Shown: positions 26,438 to 34,630, counted from the stretch's first letter. The stretch is DNA of 50,374 nucleotides from an uncultured Thermomicrobia bacterium (GCA_937968015.1 CALBSO010000020.1:1-50374); one strand, 5' to 3'. Translations and numbers: made by a program. The notes: generated by a model not told the origin, from the letters alone.

Positions 26438-26848
26438 ATGCCCCGCGCGTACTGGCGCGATGTGCGCCGATTCTGTGAGAACGAGCGCTTCTCCTGGCGG
26501 CGCACAGACCACGACTACTTTGACAAGGTCTTTCCCGATGGCGAAACGGCGGGAACGAAAATCTCCAACGGTGCCGATGATAAGGAACTCAACGACTTTG
26601 CATTCAACAAAGTTTGGAAACACCAATTGCGATGCGCGAGCGTCGAGGACTTCTGGCGCGGCGTTCGCGGGGAACCGGTAACCTACGCGTTTCCCGTCCC
26701 GTCTGAGCCACCACCCGCGCTCCCAGAATATCTCCGCAAGTTCCTCTCAGAAACCGAGCATCTGAGCGATAGCGAGATCGTCCTTATCTCCCTTGACGAA
26801 GCTACTGCCCGATGGATTGCCTACCTCTCACGTCCACGCGATACGTAA
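26438..26848 (+). CDS. putative HicA-like toxin
   Basis: 136 residues, longer than HicA (about 60). The first ~75 residues follow the HicA pattern: an N-terminal helix (YWRDVRRFCENERFSWRR), then TDHDYFDKVF in the place of the GSHHxF catalytic-histidine strand, then TKISNGADDKELN and a helix ending KHQLRC. If true it would be a mRNA-cleaving toxin with a dsRBD-like fold. The last ~55 residues (from EDFWRGVRGE) are an added domain with no match that I know. It is tightly coupled to the upstream gene. Confidence 0.55.
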   Translation: MPRAYWRDVRRFCENERFSWRRTDHDYFDKVFPDGETAGTKISNGADDKELNDFAFNKVWKHQLRCASVEDFWRGVRGEPVTYAFPVPSEPPPALPEYLRKFLSETEHLSDSEIVLISLDEATARWIAYLSRPRDT

Positions 26849-26940
26849 ATACTCTCGCCTGGCAACGGCTATCTTCGATTCTCCTCTGCGCCCTCTGCAT
26901 CTCTGTGCGCTTCGCGTTGATCCGATTTTGAAGCCGGTTC

Positions 26941-28194
26941 TCATACGCTCGCTGGCTGCGGCGTGAACTGGACGGGCATGTGCTTGATGCCGCCGATGAA
27001 GCCGGAGCGCAGGCGATCTACCGGGCCTGCGGGCGCGATGTCGGGCAGGCGGGCGAGCAGCATCTCGAACATCACCCGCAACTCCAGGCGCGCGAAGGAT
27101 GCCCCGAGGCAGAAGTGCTCGCCGATGCCGAAGGCGATATGCTCGTTCGGTGTCCGCCCGACATCGAACTGATTGGCGTTCGGGAAGACGTCTTCGTCGC
27201 GGTTCGCGGAAGGGTACCAGAGCAACACGCGCTCCCCCGCGCGAAGGGGTTGGCCGCCCAATACTGTATCGCGCGTCACGTAGCGCATCATATGGGCGAC
27301 GGGCGACGTCCAGCGCAGGATCTCCTCTACCGCCGTCGTCAACAGCGCGGGATTATGTTGCAGCCGGGCGCGCTGCTCCGGATGCTCGAACAGGGCGAGC
27401 AGACCACCGGAGATGGCATTGCGCGTCGTCTCATTGCCCGCGAGGATGAGCAGTTGGCAGAAGAAGAGCAACTCCTCCTCGGAGAGCGATTCACCATCCA
27501 CGTCGGACTCGACAAGGACGCTGACGAGATCATCCCGGCGTTCCCGCCGCCGCTCCTCGGCCTGACGCGCGAAGTAGGCGAACATTTCGCGTCGCGACCG
27601 CGCCGCCGTCTCCGGCCCGCTCCCCGGCACCGTCTGATACTCAGGGTCCTCGGAGCCGAGCCCCTGATTCGTCAGTTCGAACATCATCGGCCAGTCTTCT
27701 TGCGGAATGCCCATCATCTCGCAGATCACCGCCAGGGGGAGTAGCGCCGCGACATCGGTCACGAAGTCGCACGACCCGCGGGGCGCGACATCGTCAATGA
27801 TCTTCCTGGTAATTTCGCGCACACTGGGTTCGAGCAAGGCGGTTGCGCGCGGCGTGAAGCCCTTGTTGACGAGGCGCCGGAGCCGCACATGGCGTGGCGG
27901 GTCCGTGATAATCATCATCTTCCCCGCCCCGACCGTCGTGGTCGGATCGGCGGGGTTGGCCGCCATCGAAATTCCTTGCTGCGAACTGTAGGTCGTCGTA
28001 TCACGGGAGACGGCGATCAGGTCCGCGTATTTGGTGACGGACCAGAAGGGGATGAAGCGGTCGTTGCCCGGATTCCAGTGGATCGGCTCCTCGGCGCGCA
28101 GCCGCCGCCAGATCTCGTGCTGCCGCCCCTGGACGAAAACATCGAGGTTCGCGAGATCAACATCCTCGATTCGCAGCGAAGAGACCTGAGCCAT
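26941..28194 (-). CDS. cytochrome P450
   Basis: 417 residues, a typical soluble bacterial P450. The I-helix is LILAGNETTRNAISGG, the ExxR motif is EEILRW, and the haem loop is FGIGEHFCLG with the cysteine ligand. The substrate is not evident; bacterial relatives hydroxylate terpenoids, steroids or fatty acids. AAGGAGGT precedes ATG 28194. The ferredoxin gene lies 66 bp upstream on the same strand and should supply electrons; no ferredoxin reductase is nearby. Confidence 0.95.
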   Translation of the reverse strand: MAQVSSLRIEDVDLANLDVFVQGRQHEIWRRLRAEEPIHWNPGNDRFIPFWSVTKYADLIAVSRDTTTYSSQQGISMAANPADPTTTVGAGKMMIITDPPRHVRLRRLVNKGFTPRATALLEPSVREITRKIIDDVAPRGSCDFVTDVAALLPLAVICEMMGIPQEDWPMMFELTNQGLGSEDPEYQTVPGSGPETAARSRREMFAYFARQAEERRRERRDDLVSVLVESDVDGESLSEEELLFFCQLLILAGNETTRNAISGGLLALFEHPEQRARLQHNPALLTTAVEEILRWTSPVAHMMRYVTRDTVLGGQPLRAGERVLLWYPSANRDEDVFPNANQFDVGRTPNEHIAFGIGEHFCLGASFARLELRVMFEMLLARLPDIAPAGPVDRLRSGFIGGIKHMPVQFTPQPASV

Positions 28195-28260
28195 CGTGGG
28201 ACCTCCTTCGTATCACAGCGTCCGATAGTGAGCAATGCAAAAGGCCGCGTTATCGGCCAT

Positions 28261-28455
28261 TTATTCTTCGATCAGAGAAATCGCCTGGCGCGGGCAGAAA
28301 CGGGCCGCTTCCTCCACTTTCGGGCGCAGGTCCTCGCCGGGGTGTTCGATCAGCACGTAACTCTGGTCATCGCTCCGCAACTCGAACACTTCCGGCGCCG
28401 CCAAAACACAGCGGGCATTCCCTTCGCACCGGTCGCGGTCAACAATCACCCTCAT
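28261..28455 (-). CDS. [3Fe-4S]-type ferredoxin, P450 partner
   Basis: 64 residues, the usual size. Cluster ligands are in DRCEGNARC and in the C-terminal RFCPRQAI; the middle position of the first motif is not cysteine, pointing to a [3Fe-4S] centre as in P450-associated ferredoxins of actinomycetes. It should carry electrons from a reductase to the P450 encoded just downstream. GGGGGTG precedes the start. Confidence 0.9.
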   Translation of the reverse strand: MRVIVDRDRCEGNARCVLAAPEVFELRSDDQSYVLIEHPGEDLRPKVEEAARFCPRQAISLIEE

Positions 28456-28586
28456 CTCATTTCACCCCCGGAAGAAGAATCGCCCGCTCGCCCAATGAGG
28501 CGGTTGAATGCTGTCGTCGCGAAAGTCAGTGCCTGCATTGTACACGCGGATGTCAATGACGGTGAGGTTGTGCCGGGATCGTGCGA

Positions 28587-28617
28587 TTGTCCCTCATTTC
28601 ACAAAGTGCGCTATACT
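28587..28617 (+). promoter_or_regulatory. predicted promoter giving a near-leaderless transcript
   Basis: TATACT (28612-28617) preceded at 19 nt by TTGTCC (28587-28592). Transcription would start near 28624, two bases before the ATG at 28626, which has no Shine-Dalgarno sequence. Confidence 0.4.
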
Positions 28618-28625
28618 TCGCGCCA

Positions 28626-29786
28626 ATGGGTGATGCGACCGGACATTCCACAACTGTGGACACTGTGTCAACGGGACGACGGCTGCGTATCCTCGCGGTC
28701 GAGCCGACGTACGGCGGGTCGCATCGCGCCTTTATCGAGAACCTTGTCAATTATAGTCAGCACGAGATTGTGCCGCTGACGCTGCCCGCGCGCTTCTGGA
28801 AATGGCGAATGCGCGGGGCGCACTACGAATTGGTGCGGATGCTCAACGACGTGCCCGGTTCGTTCGATCTTGTACTGGCGGGCGAAATGCTCAACCTGCC
28901 CGCCTTCCTCGGCATGACGCGTCACCGACTGAAGGATGCGCGGGTGATTGTCTATTTCCACACGAACCAACTCAGTTTCCCGCTACCGCCGTGGGAGAAG
29001 CGGGATGTGACGCTGCCCTTGGCAAATCTCGATGGGATGCTGGCGGCGGACGAGGTCTGGTTCAACACCTCGGAGCACCGCGACGAGTTCCTTGATGCTT
29101 TGCCCCGCCTCCTGCGCGTCTTCCCGGAGTATCGCGCGGTGCATGTCGGAGATATTGTCGCGGCGCGGAGCCAGATTCTGATGCCGGGGATTGATCTCGC
29201 GGCGCTCGATGCGGAGCGGGAAACAGCCCGCGCCACGCCGCTCGCGCCGGGTCCGCCGGTGATCCTCTGGAACAGCCGGTGGGACTACGACAAGCGCCCG
29301 GACATTTTCTTCGCCGCCTTGCGCGATCTCATCGAGCGGCGCATCCCCTTTCGCCTCGCGCTGGCGGGAACGAACCCGCATGGCCGCTCGCCGGAGTTCG
29401 AGGAAGCGCGGGACGAGTTCGCGGCCCAACTCGTCCACTACGGCCAGCGCCCCTCACGGGAGGAGTATGCGCGCCTCCTCTGGCGCTGCCAGTTGGTCGT
29501 CTCGACGGCGGAGCACGAGTATTTCCCGACGGGCGCGCTTGAAGCGATGTACTGCGGCTGCATCCCCGTGCTGCCGAACACGCTCGCCTATCCCTCCTTC
29601 GCACCCGCGACAAACCTCTACCGACCGGGAGAAGTCGGCTCGCTTGCCGAGCGCATCGCCGCCCTCCTGCGTGCCCCGCTCCTGCCCGACCCCGCCCCGT
29701 ACCGCGACATCGCCGCCCGCTACGACATCGCCCGCGCCATCGCGCCGTTCGATGCCGGGTTTGCGCGCGTGGCGGGGATGGCCTAA
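28626..29786 (+). CDS. tRNA-queuosine alpha-mannosyltransferase homologue (GTDC1/DUF3524 family)
   Basis: 386 residues. The N-terminal DUF3524 domain has the family signatures RILAVEPTYGGSHRAFIENL and TLPARFWKWRMRG. The C-terminal GT4-type half has ILWNSRWDYDKRPDIFF and the nucleotide-sugar motif EHEYFPTGALEAMYCG. Animal members (QTMAN) mannosylate queuosine in tRNA-Asp; bacterial relatives are less characterised, so the acceptor is inferred. The ATG at 28626 lacks a ribosome site and fits a leaderless transcript. Its stop codon lies at the edge of a C-rich hairpin repeat. It is divergent from the ferredoxin gene. Confidence 0.82.
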   Translation: MGDATGHSTTVDTVSTGRRLRILAVEPTYGGSHRAFIENLVNYSQHEIVPLTLPARFWKWRMRGAHYELVRMLNDVPGSFDLVLAGEMLNLPAFLGMTRHRLKDARVIVYFHTNQLSFPLPPWEKRDVTLPLANLDGMLAADEVWFNTSEHRDEFLDALPRLLRVFPEYRAVHVGDIVAARSQILMPGIDLAALDAERETARATPLAPGPPVILWNSRWDYDKRPDIFFAALRDLIERRIPFRLALAGTNPHGRSPEFEEARDEFAAQLVHYGQRPSREEYARLLWRCQLVVSTAEHEYFPTGALEAMYCGCIPVLPNTLAYPSFAPATNLYRPGEVGSLAERIAALLRAPLLPDPAPYRDIAARYDIARAIAPFDAGFARVAGMA

Positions 29787-29822
29787 CCCCCCAACCCCCT
29801 CCTTTTCGGGAAGGGGCAGGGG
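29784..29822. repeat. C-rich hairpin repeat at the stop codon
   Basis: CCTAACCCCCCAACCCCCTCC is followed after TTTTC by the complementary GGGAAGGGGCAGGGGGTTAG. The TAA stop of the mannosyltransferase gene lies inside the left arm. Same family as 2607-2640. Confidence 0.65.
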
Positions 29823-29895
29823 GTTAGGTGTATACTCCCCTTGCACGCAATGGCGCGTGATCGGTATGGACGAGCGATAAAGGGCGGCACACAGT

Positions 29896-30825
29896 ATGAA
29901 GATCATTCTGGCGGACGAAATGGGTTTTTGTTTCGGTGTCCGCCGCGCGATCGAGATGGTCAACGATCTCGCCGCCGAGGGGAAATCCGTCCGCATGCTC
30001 GGCGATGTCGTCCACAACCCGCAGGTCGTGCGCGATCTGGAGGGGAAGGGCGTCAGCGTCATCTCCGAAGTGCATCAGGCGACCTCAGACGGCGTGATGG
30101 TGATTACCGCGCACGGCGCGGCGCCGTGGGTGGCGGATGAGGCGCGCGCCGCCGGGACGAACGTCGTGGATACCACCTGCCCGCTCGTCGAGAAGCCACA
30201 GCAGATCGCGCGCGATCTCGCGCGCGAGGGATATACGGTCGTTGTCTACGGCGACAAGAAACACCCCGAAGTGAAGGGAATCCTCGGCTGGGCCGGGGAG
30301 GGCGCGCTGGCGACGAGGAGCATCGAAGACCTGCCGTGGCATATCCGCCGCGACGCCGATGGCGCGTGGGCCGAGAAGCCGCCACGGAAGGTCGCCGTCG
30401 TCACGCAGACGACGAGCGAGATGGACGAAGTGATTGCCTTCGTCAATGAACTGACCGCACTGGCGCTGCCGCTCGGCGGCGAGGTACGCATCATCAATAC
30501 GATCTGCAAGCCGACGACCGACCGCCAACTGGCGATGCGCAATCTCGCGCGCGAGGCGGATGTCGTGCTCGTGATTGGCGGGCGCAAGAGCGCGAACACG
30601 AAGCATCTCGCGGAGATCGGTAACCATCTCGGCACGCCTTCGTACCACATCGAATCCACGGCGGAGATTGACCCCGACTGGATCGCGGGCAAAGAGACGG
30701 TCGGCGTGACGGCGGGCGCGAGCACGCCCGATGCCGTCGTCGGCGAGGTTGTGGACTGGCTGATCGCTCGTGGCGGTACGCTCATGCCGCGCGAAACAGA
30801 TGGCCGCCCCCCACGGTATGCATAG
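29896..30825 (+). CDS. ispH: 4-hydroxy-3-methylbut-2-enyl diphosphate reductase
   Basis: 309 residues. IspH makes IPP and DMAPP, the last step of the MEP isoprenoid pathway, using a [4Fe-4S] cluster. The three cluster cysteines are in GFCFGVRRA, DTTCPLV and INTICKPTTDRQ; substrate-contact motifs include DVVHNPQVV, ITAHGAAP and VTAGASTPD. The start is the ATG at 29896 with AAAGGGCGG upstream. It stands alone, convergent with vapC. Confidence 0.96.
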   Translation: MKIILADEMGFCFGVRRAIEMVNDLAAEGKSVRMLGDVVHNPQVVRDLEGKGVSVISEVHQATSDGVMVITAHGAAPWVADEARAAGTNVVDTTCPLVEKPQQIARDLAREGYTVVVYGDKKHPEVKGILGWAGEGALATRSIEDLPWHIRRDADGAWAEKPPRKVAVVTQTTSEMDEVIAFVNELTALALPLGGEVRIINTICKPTTDRQLAMRNLAREADVVLVIGGRKSANTKHLAEIGNHLGTPSYHIESTAEIDPDWIAGKETVGVTAGASTPDAVVGEVVDWLIARGGTLMPRETDGRPPRYA

Positions 30826-30859
30826 AGAGCCTTGAACGCACAGTCTGGATTCCGTAACG

Positions 30860-31267
30860 TTACGGCTCGATGCGGAGTATGCCCGTGATGCGGTCAAATT
30901 CCCTGTCGAACGTGACGATTTCATTCAGCCCTTCGGCACGCATCACCGCGATGTGATACGCGTCCGCGAAGGGAAGATTTCGCTCGATATAGAGCGCGAA
31001 AGCATCCCGAAGACGTTTCTTGCCGGGTATCACAATCCCGGGCAAATCGAGGAGAGCAAGGATACCGTCGTGTACGATAATGCGAGGAATCCTGTATTGC
31101 TTCTCGAGTAAATACACCGTCTCGAAGATCACCGTGGGTTCGGTGTGTGCTCGAATAGTGCCATCCTCGATTTGTTGAAGGTAGGCACTTGCGCGGGGGG
31201 ATTGCGCCGGGTTGTCCTGGGTAAAGTGGCAGACGAGGATGTTCGTGTCAAGGAACGGCAGGGCCAT
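30860..31267 (-). CDS. vapC: PIN-domain toxin (VapC-like)
   Basis: 135 residues. A PIN ribonuclease domain with acidic residues in the expected places: FLDTNIL at the N-terminus, FETVYLL, FADAYHIAV and the C-terminal FDREFD. VapC toxins cleave specific RNAs with Mg2+. The start codon overlaps the antitoxin stop by one base, the standard arrangement. Confidence 0.92.
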   Translation of the reverse strand: MALPFLDTNILVCHFTQDNPAQSPRASAYLQQIEDGTIRAHTEPTVIFETVYLLEKQYRIPRIIVHDGILALLDLPGIVIPGKKRLRDAFALYIERNLPFADAYHIAVMRAEGLNEIVTFDREFDRITGILRIEP

Positions 31268-31536
31268 TAATTATTCATCCGACGAAGCGCATCCTCGGCG
31301 ATTGCCTCTTCGGCGGCTGCGCGCATTTCTTCCGCGGTTTCGTATGACATTCCAACGGGTGATTTCATCATGCCAGCCGTACGGCGGACGACACTTTCAC
31401 GCCGCGTAACCTTCACGGAATCGCCCTCGATAACCCAACTTACCTTGTCGTGCGGACCAACACCGATCCGCTCCCGAATCGCTTTAGGGATCGTCACTTG
31501 TCCCTTACTGGTGATCGTTGACGACAACTCGCGCAT
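31267..31536 (-). CDS. vapB: AbrB/SpoVT-type antitoxin (VapB-like)
   Basis: 89 residues. The N-terminal swapped-hairpin DNA-binding domain is SSTITSKGQVTIPKAIRERI; the C-terminal helical tail (YETAEEMRAAAEEAIAED) should bind and mask the PIN toxin. It probably autoregulates the pair. GGAG lies upstream of ATG 31536. Confidence 0.92.
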   Translation of the reverse strand: MRELSSTITSKGQVTIPKAIRERIGVGPHDKVSWVIEGDSVKVTRRESVVRRTAGMMKSPVGMSYETAEEMRAAAEEAIAEDALRRMNN

Positions 31537-31635
31537 ACGTCACTCCATTCAACCCAATAGTAATACTGCGTTTTCACGTCCTTACTTTCGAGTATATCAT
31601 GCCGCCTTGTGACTGTATCTTCAACATTGGCATGG

Positions 31636-31663
31636 AAAGGCGCAAGCAATCTCTGCCTGCGCC
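31636..31663 (-). terminator. probable intrinsic terminator of the F420-type oxidoreductase gene
   Basis: Read on the minus strand: stem GGCGCAGGCA/TGCTTGCGCC with one G-U pair, loop of 5, then TTTCC. It lies 25 bp after the stop at 31688. Confidence 0.6.
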
Positions 31664-31687
31664 AACGTTACGGGAATCAAGCGGTGA

Positions 31688-32080
31688 TTACGCACCCATC
31701 TGGGTCGTGCGCTCCGGTTCGACAATGATGACGACGCGCTCGTCACCGGGGCGATGGTAGGGATATTTATCTTTACCCATGTACTTTTTCGCCATTGAAT
31801 TGATGAAGTCAAGGTTCGGATCTTCTTCCACACCGACGACCTTGCCGCGGATTTCGAGGTAGCGGTAGGGGTTCGTGGGGTCCACGATGGAGAGCGCGAT
31901 GCGCGGATCGCGCCCCAGATTGTGGTATTTCTGGCGCGTCTTGGTCTGGCTGAAACGGAGATGCGTGCCGTCCCAGCCGAACCAGACAGGGTTCACCTGC
32001 GGCTCGCCGTGCGGCCCAACAGTCGCGACATCGGCGAGGGCGGTGGATTCGAGCAGGTCTTCATAACCGGACGGGATCAT
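31688..32080 (-). CDS. PPOX-class F420-dependent oxidoreductase
   Basis: 130 residues, split-barrel flavin/deazaflavin-binding fold (Rv1155-like). Seen: ALADVATVGPHGEPQVNPVW, LRFSQTKTRQKYHNLGRDPR and IALSIVDPTNPYRYLEIRG. Members use F420H2, FMN or haem; F420 is the favoured guess from the NPVWFGWDG region. The reductase target is unknown. AAAGGAGT precedes ATG 32080; a longer frame to 32119 lacks a ribosome site. Confidence 0.85.
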   Translation of the reverse strand: MIPSGYEDLLESTALADVATVGPHGEPQVNPVWFGWDGTHLRFSQTKTRQKYHNLGRDPRIALSIVDPTNPYRYLEIRGKVVGVEEDPNLDFINSMAKKYMGKDKYPYHRPGDERVVIIVEPERTTQMGA

Positions 32081-32192
32081 GGGCAACTCCTTTGCGATAC
32101 AAAGACGATCTTTCCTCAATCAACAGACATCCGACATGTACACTCCCGGCGCCACCATCTCCGGGCGGTTCAATCGGTTTCTTCCCCGCATT

Positions 32193-33173
32193 TCATCGGC
32201 GTGCGGGGGCGAGTTCCAGCGGCGTGATTGGCTGCAAGCCCGCCTCGATCGCCGTGCGTTGCCCTTCGAGGAACGGCGGCAGGGCGAGCGATGCGCCGAG
32301 CGATTCCACCGGCTCGTCTGTCGCGAAGCCGGGGCCGTCGGTGGCGATCTCGAAGAGGATGCCGCCCGGCTCGCGGAAGTAGATCGAGTGGAAGTAGAAA
32401 CGGTCAATCTCGGGCGTCACGCGGAATCCCGCCGCCGCGATCCGCTCCCGCCATGCGTGATGCTCGGCATCGTTCGGCGTGCGGAAGGCGACGTGATGCA
32501 CGCCACCAATGCCGACGTGCGCATACGGCGCGTTTGACCGTTCGATCAGATAGACCGTGGCGCCGGGGCCGCCCGCACCCGTCTCGAAGACGGCGACCCG
32601 TTCGGTCTCGTCGCTCTCGGCATGATCGTCGGTCTGGCGAAAGCCGAGAACATCGGTCAGCACCTGCGCGGTCGGTGCGAGCGTGCGGACAGCGAGCGAG
32701 ACGGAATCGAAGCCGCGAATCGCCATCTCCGGCGGGACGGGGCTTTCCGTCCACGGCGCATCGTCGAATGGCGCGCCGCCGTCATCCACGAGCGCGAGGG
32801 GCTGCCCTTCCGGATCGGTGAAGGTGATTCGCGCACGGTCTTGCCGGGTGACGATGCCACGATGCGGCACGCCGTACCTGTCCAATCGCGCGGCCCACCA
32901 ATCGAGAGCGGCGCGATTCGGCACGCGCAGCGCGGTCGTCGTGGTCGTGCCGACGCCGAGGCGGGTGGGACCCGCCTGCGGCCAGTCGAAGAAGGTGAGA
33001 TCCGTGCCGGGGCTGCCAATGCCGTCGGCGTAGAAAAGGTGGTATGCCGAGACATCGTCCTGGTTGACCGTCTTCTTGACGAGGCGCATGCCGAGCGCCT
33101 GTGTATAAAAGGCGACATTGCGGGAGGCATCCCCCGTCACTGCCGTCACATGATGAATGCCGCTGAGTTCCAC
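32193..33173 (-). CDS. ring-cleaving dioxygenase, two-VOC-module (MhqO/LinE-like)
   Basis: 326 residues made of two VOC modules. The metal ligands of the extradiol type are in GIHHVTAVTGD, GGVHHVAFRTPND and PGGILFEIATDGPGF. Relatives open hydroquinone or catechol rings. The gene starts 4 bp after the yceI-like gene, so the two are cotranscribed, with a MarR gene upstream, the same layout as quinone-responsive mhq operons. Confidence 0.88.
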   Translation of the reverse strand: MELSGIHHVTAVTGDASRNVAFYTQALGMRLVKKTVNQDDVSAYHLFYADGIGSPGTDLTFFDWPQAGPTRLGVGTTTTTALRVPNRAALDWWAARLDRYGVPHRGIVTRQDRARITFTDPEGQPLALVDDGGAPFDDAPWTESPVPPEMAIRGFDSVSLAVRTLAPTAQVLTDVLGFRQTDDHAESDETERVAVFETGAGGPGATVYLIERSNAPYAHVGIGGVHHVAFRTPNDAEHHAWRERIAAAGFRVTPEIDRFYFHSIYFREPGGILFEIATDGPGFATDEPVESLGASLALPPFLEGQRTAIEAGLQPITPLELAPARR

Positions 33174-33177
33174 GGAA

Positions 33178-33729
33178 CTACTCCGCCTTTGTGGCCTGAA
33201 TCTCGACCAGGACCTTGAAGGTGTCGCTGAGAAGCCAGCCGCCCGTTTCGAGTGCGACGTTCCAGTTCAGACCGAATTCCTTGCGGCTGATCGAGGTTTC
33301 CGCCGTGAAACCAGCCACTTCCACGCCACGCGGGTTCTTGCCCTGTCCGTTGAACGTCGCGTCAAACGTCAGTTGCTTCGTAACACCCCGAACCGTCAGA
33401 TCGCCCGTGACGCGCATCCGGTCGTCGCCCTGCGGCTCGACACGCGTGCTCTTGAAGGTGATCGTCGGATGATTGGCGACATCGAGGAAATCCGGCGAGC
33501 GCATGTGGTTGTCGCGCATCTCGTTGCCCGTCGTGATGCTCGACGCATCCAGTTCCGCCTCGACGCTCGATTGTGCGGGATCCGTCCCGTGCGTGGTAAT
33601 CGTTCCCTTGAGGCCGATGATTCGGCCTTTCACGGTCGTGAACATCATGTGCTTGGCACTGATCTCGACGAGCGAATGCACGCCGTCAATGTTCCAAACT
33701 GTTTGCTGATCCGTTGCTGTCGCGCTCAT
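33178..33729 (-). CDS. YceI family protein
   Basis: 183 residues forming the YceI lipocalin-like barrel: WNIDGVHSLVEISAKHMMF, MRSPDFLDVANHPTITFKST, GDLTVRGVTKQLTFDA. The family binds isoprenoid lipids such as quinones. There is no signal peptide, so it is probably cytoplasmic here. AAAGGGGAA precedes ATG 33729. It leads the pair with the dioxygenase; a MarR-type palindrome lies about 150 bp upstream. Confidence 0.9.
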   Translation of the reverse strand: MSATATDQQTVWNIDGVHSLVEISAKHMMFTTVKGRIIGLKGTITTHGTDPAQSSVEAELDASSITTGNEMRDNHMRSPDFLDVANHPTITFKSTRVEPQGDDRMRVTGDLTVRGVTKQLTFDATFNGQGKNPRGVEVAGFTAETSISRKEFGLNWNVALETGGWLLSDTFKVLVEIQATKAE

Positions 33730-33876
33730 GGATATTCCCCTTTGCTATGGATACATCGCGAAACCGCTCGTTACGTACTAACTTCGTCCGGGCTGCCTGG
33801 ATCGCTGGCGCCACCTCCTTCGCGCTGCGCGAAAACCGTCTGCATCGGGCCGCGTCTCCCGCGTCACCGATGCCAT

Positions 33877-33890
33877 GTTTAGGACTAAAC
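33877..33890. promoter_or_regulatory. MarR-type palindromic operator, copy 2
   Basis: GTTTAGGACTAAAC, identical to the 14-bp core of the site at the marR promoter. It lies between the marR stop and the yceI-like gene, so the regulator may control both. Confidence 0.65.
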
Positions 33891-33905
33891 TCATCGCGGC
33901 GCGTT

Positions 33906-34352
33906 TTATTCCAGGGAGCGATCCAGCGTGCGGAGGAGCCGGAGCAACTCCCTCCGTTCATCCGTTGTGAGTGCGCCGAAGCGGGCGACGATCCGCGCTT
34001 CGTGGGCGGGCACGACCGTCGTGAAGAGGCGCTTCCCCTCGGGCGTGAGCGAGAGCGTGTTCGCTCGCCCGGCGTGGCAGCGTGCAATCAAGCCGCGCTC
34101 CTCCATCTTGCCGAGCAGTTGCGAGACATTCCCCTTCGTGACGAGCAGCCGGTCCGCCAGTTCCTGCTGAGTGATACCCTCGCCCCGGCCGAGTTGGGCG
34201 ATGACATCGAACTGCGCCGGGCTGATCCCGTAGCAGGCGAACTCCGTCGCCCCGGCGCGGGTCATCTTCTGGAAGATGCGCACCAGCCGCATCCAAGCCA
34301 GGACAGTCGTCTTCTCGGCGCGTTTGCCCGCACCCGGCGTTTCTTCGCTCAT
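33906..34352 (-). CDS. MarR family transcriptional regulator
   Basis: 148 residues. Winged helix-turn-helix core: ISPAQFDVIAQLGRGEGITQ, ELADRLLVTKGNVSQLLGKM, EERGLIARCHAGRANTLSLT. The promoter predicted just upstream places the transcript start on the A of the ATG, and there is no ribosome site, so the mRNA should be leaderless. The palindrome AGTTTAGGACTAAACT overlaps the -10, implying autorepression. Its single DNA-binding-domain cysteine may allow redox sensing, but this is speculation. It heads the YceI-dioxygenase group. Confidence 0.92.
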   Translation of the reverse strand: MSEETPGAGKRAEKTTVLAWMRLVRIFQKMTRAGATEFACYGISPAQFDVIAQLGRGEGITQQELADRLLVTKGNVSQLLGKMEERGLIARCHAGRANTLSLTPEGKRLFTTVVPAHEARIVARFGALTTDERRELLRLLRTLDRSLE

Positions 34353-34358
34353 GTTGAG

Positions 34359-34387
34359 AGTTTAGGACTAAACTATCGTCGTGTCAA
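34359..34387 (-). promoter_or_regulatory. marR promoter with overlapping operator, copy 1
   Basis: Read on the minus strand: TTGACA (34382-34387), 17-nt spacer, TAAACT (34359-34364). The perfect palindrome AGTTTAGGACTAAACT (34359-34374) covers the -10. The calculated +1 is 34352, the first base of the start codon. Confidence 0.75.
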
Positions 34388-34505
34388 GCGCAACGTCGGA
34401 TGGGAGGAGAACCGTCGGCGGGCGGAACGTGGCTTCCACGGGGGTGAACGTACGCGTTGCGGAATAGGAATCAGTGGAACGCGGTTTCATTCTTCAGGAT
34501 TTGTC

Positions 34506-34533
34506 TTGACACCGGGGCGAATCTGTTTATCCT
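34506..34533 (+). promoter_or_regulatory. predicted promoter of the cold-shock gene
   Basis: TTGACA (34506-34511), 16-nt spacer, TATCCT (34528-34533). It implies a leader of about 90 nt, as is common for cold-shock mRNAs. Confidence 0.45.
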
Positions 34534-34630
34534 ATACAGTCGCGTCTCCTGTATTGGGATGCGACGGATCGGTGTTTTGGTTCGGTGATGGGTGCGGAGA
34601 AGGTTCGCGCGCCAGGAGGAAATGCACGGC

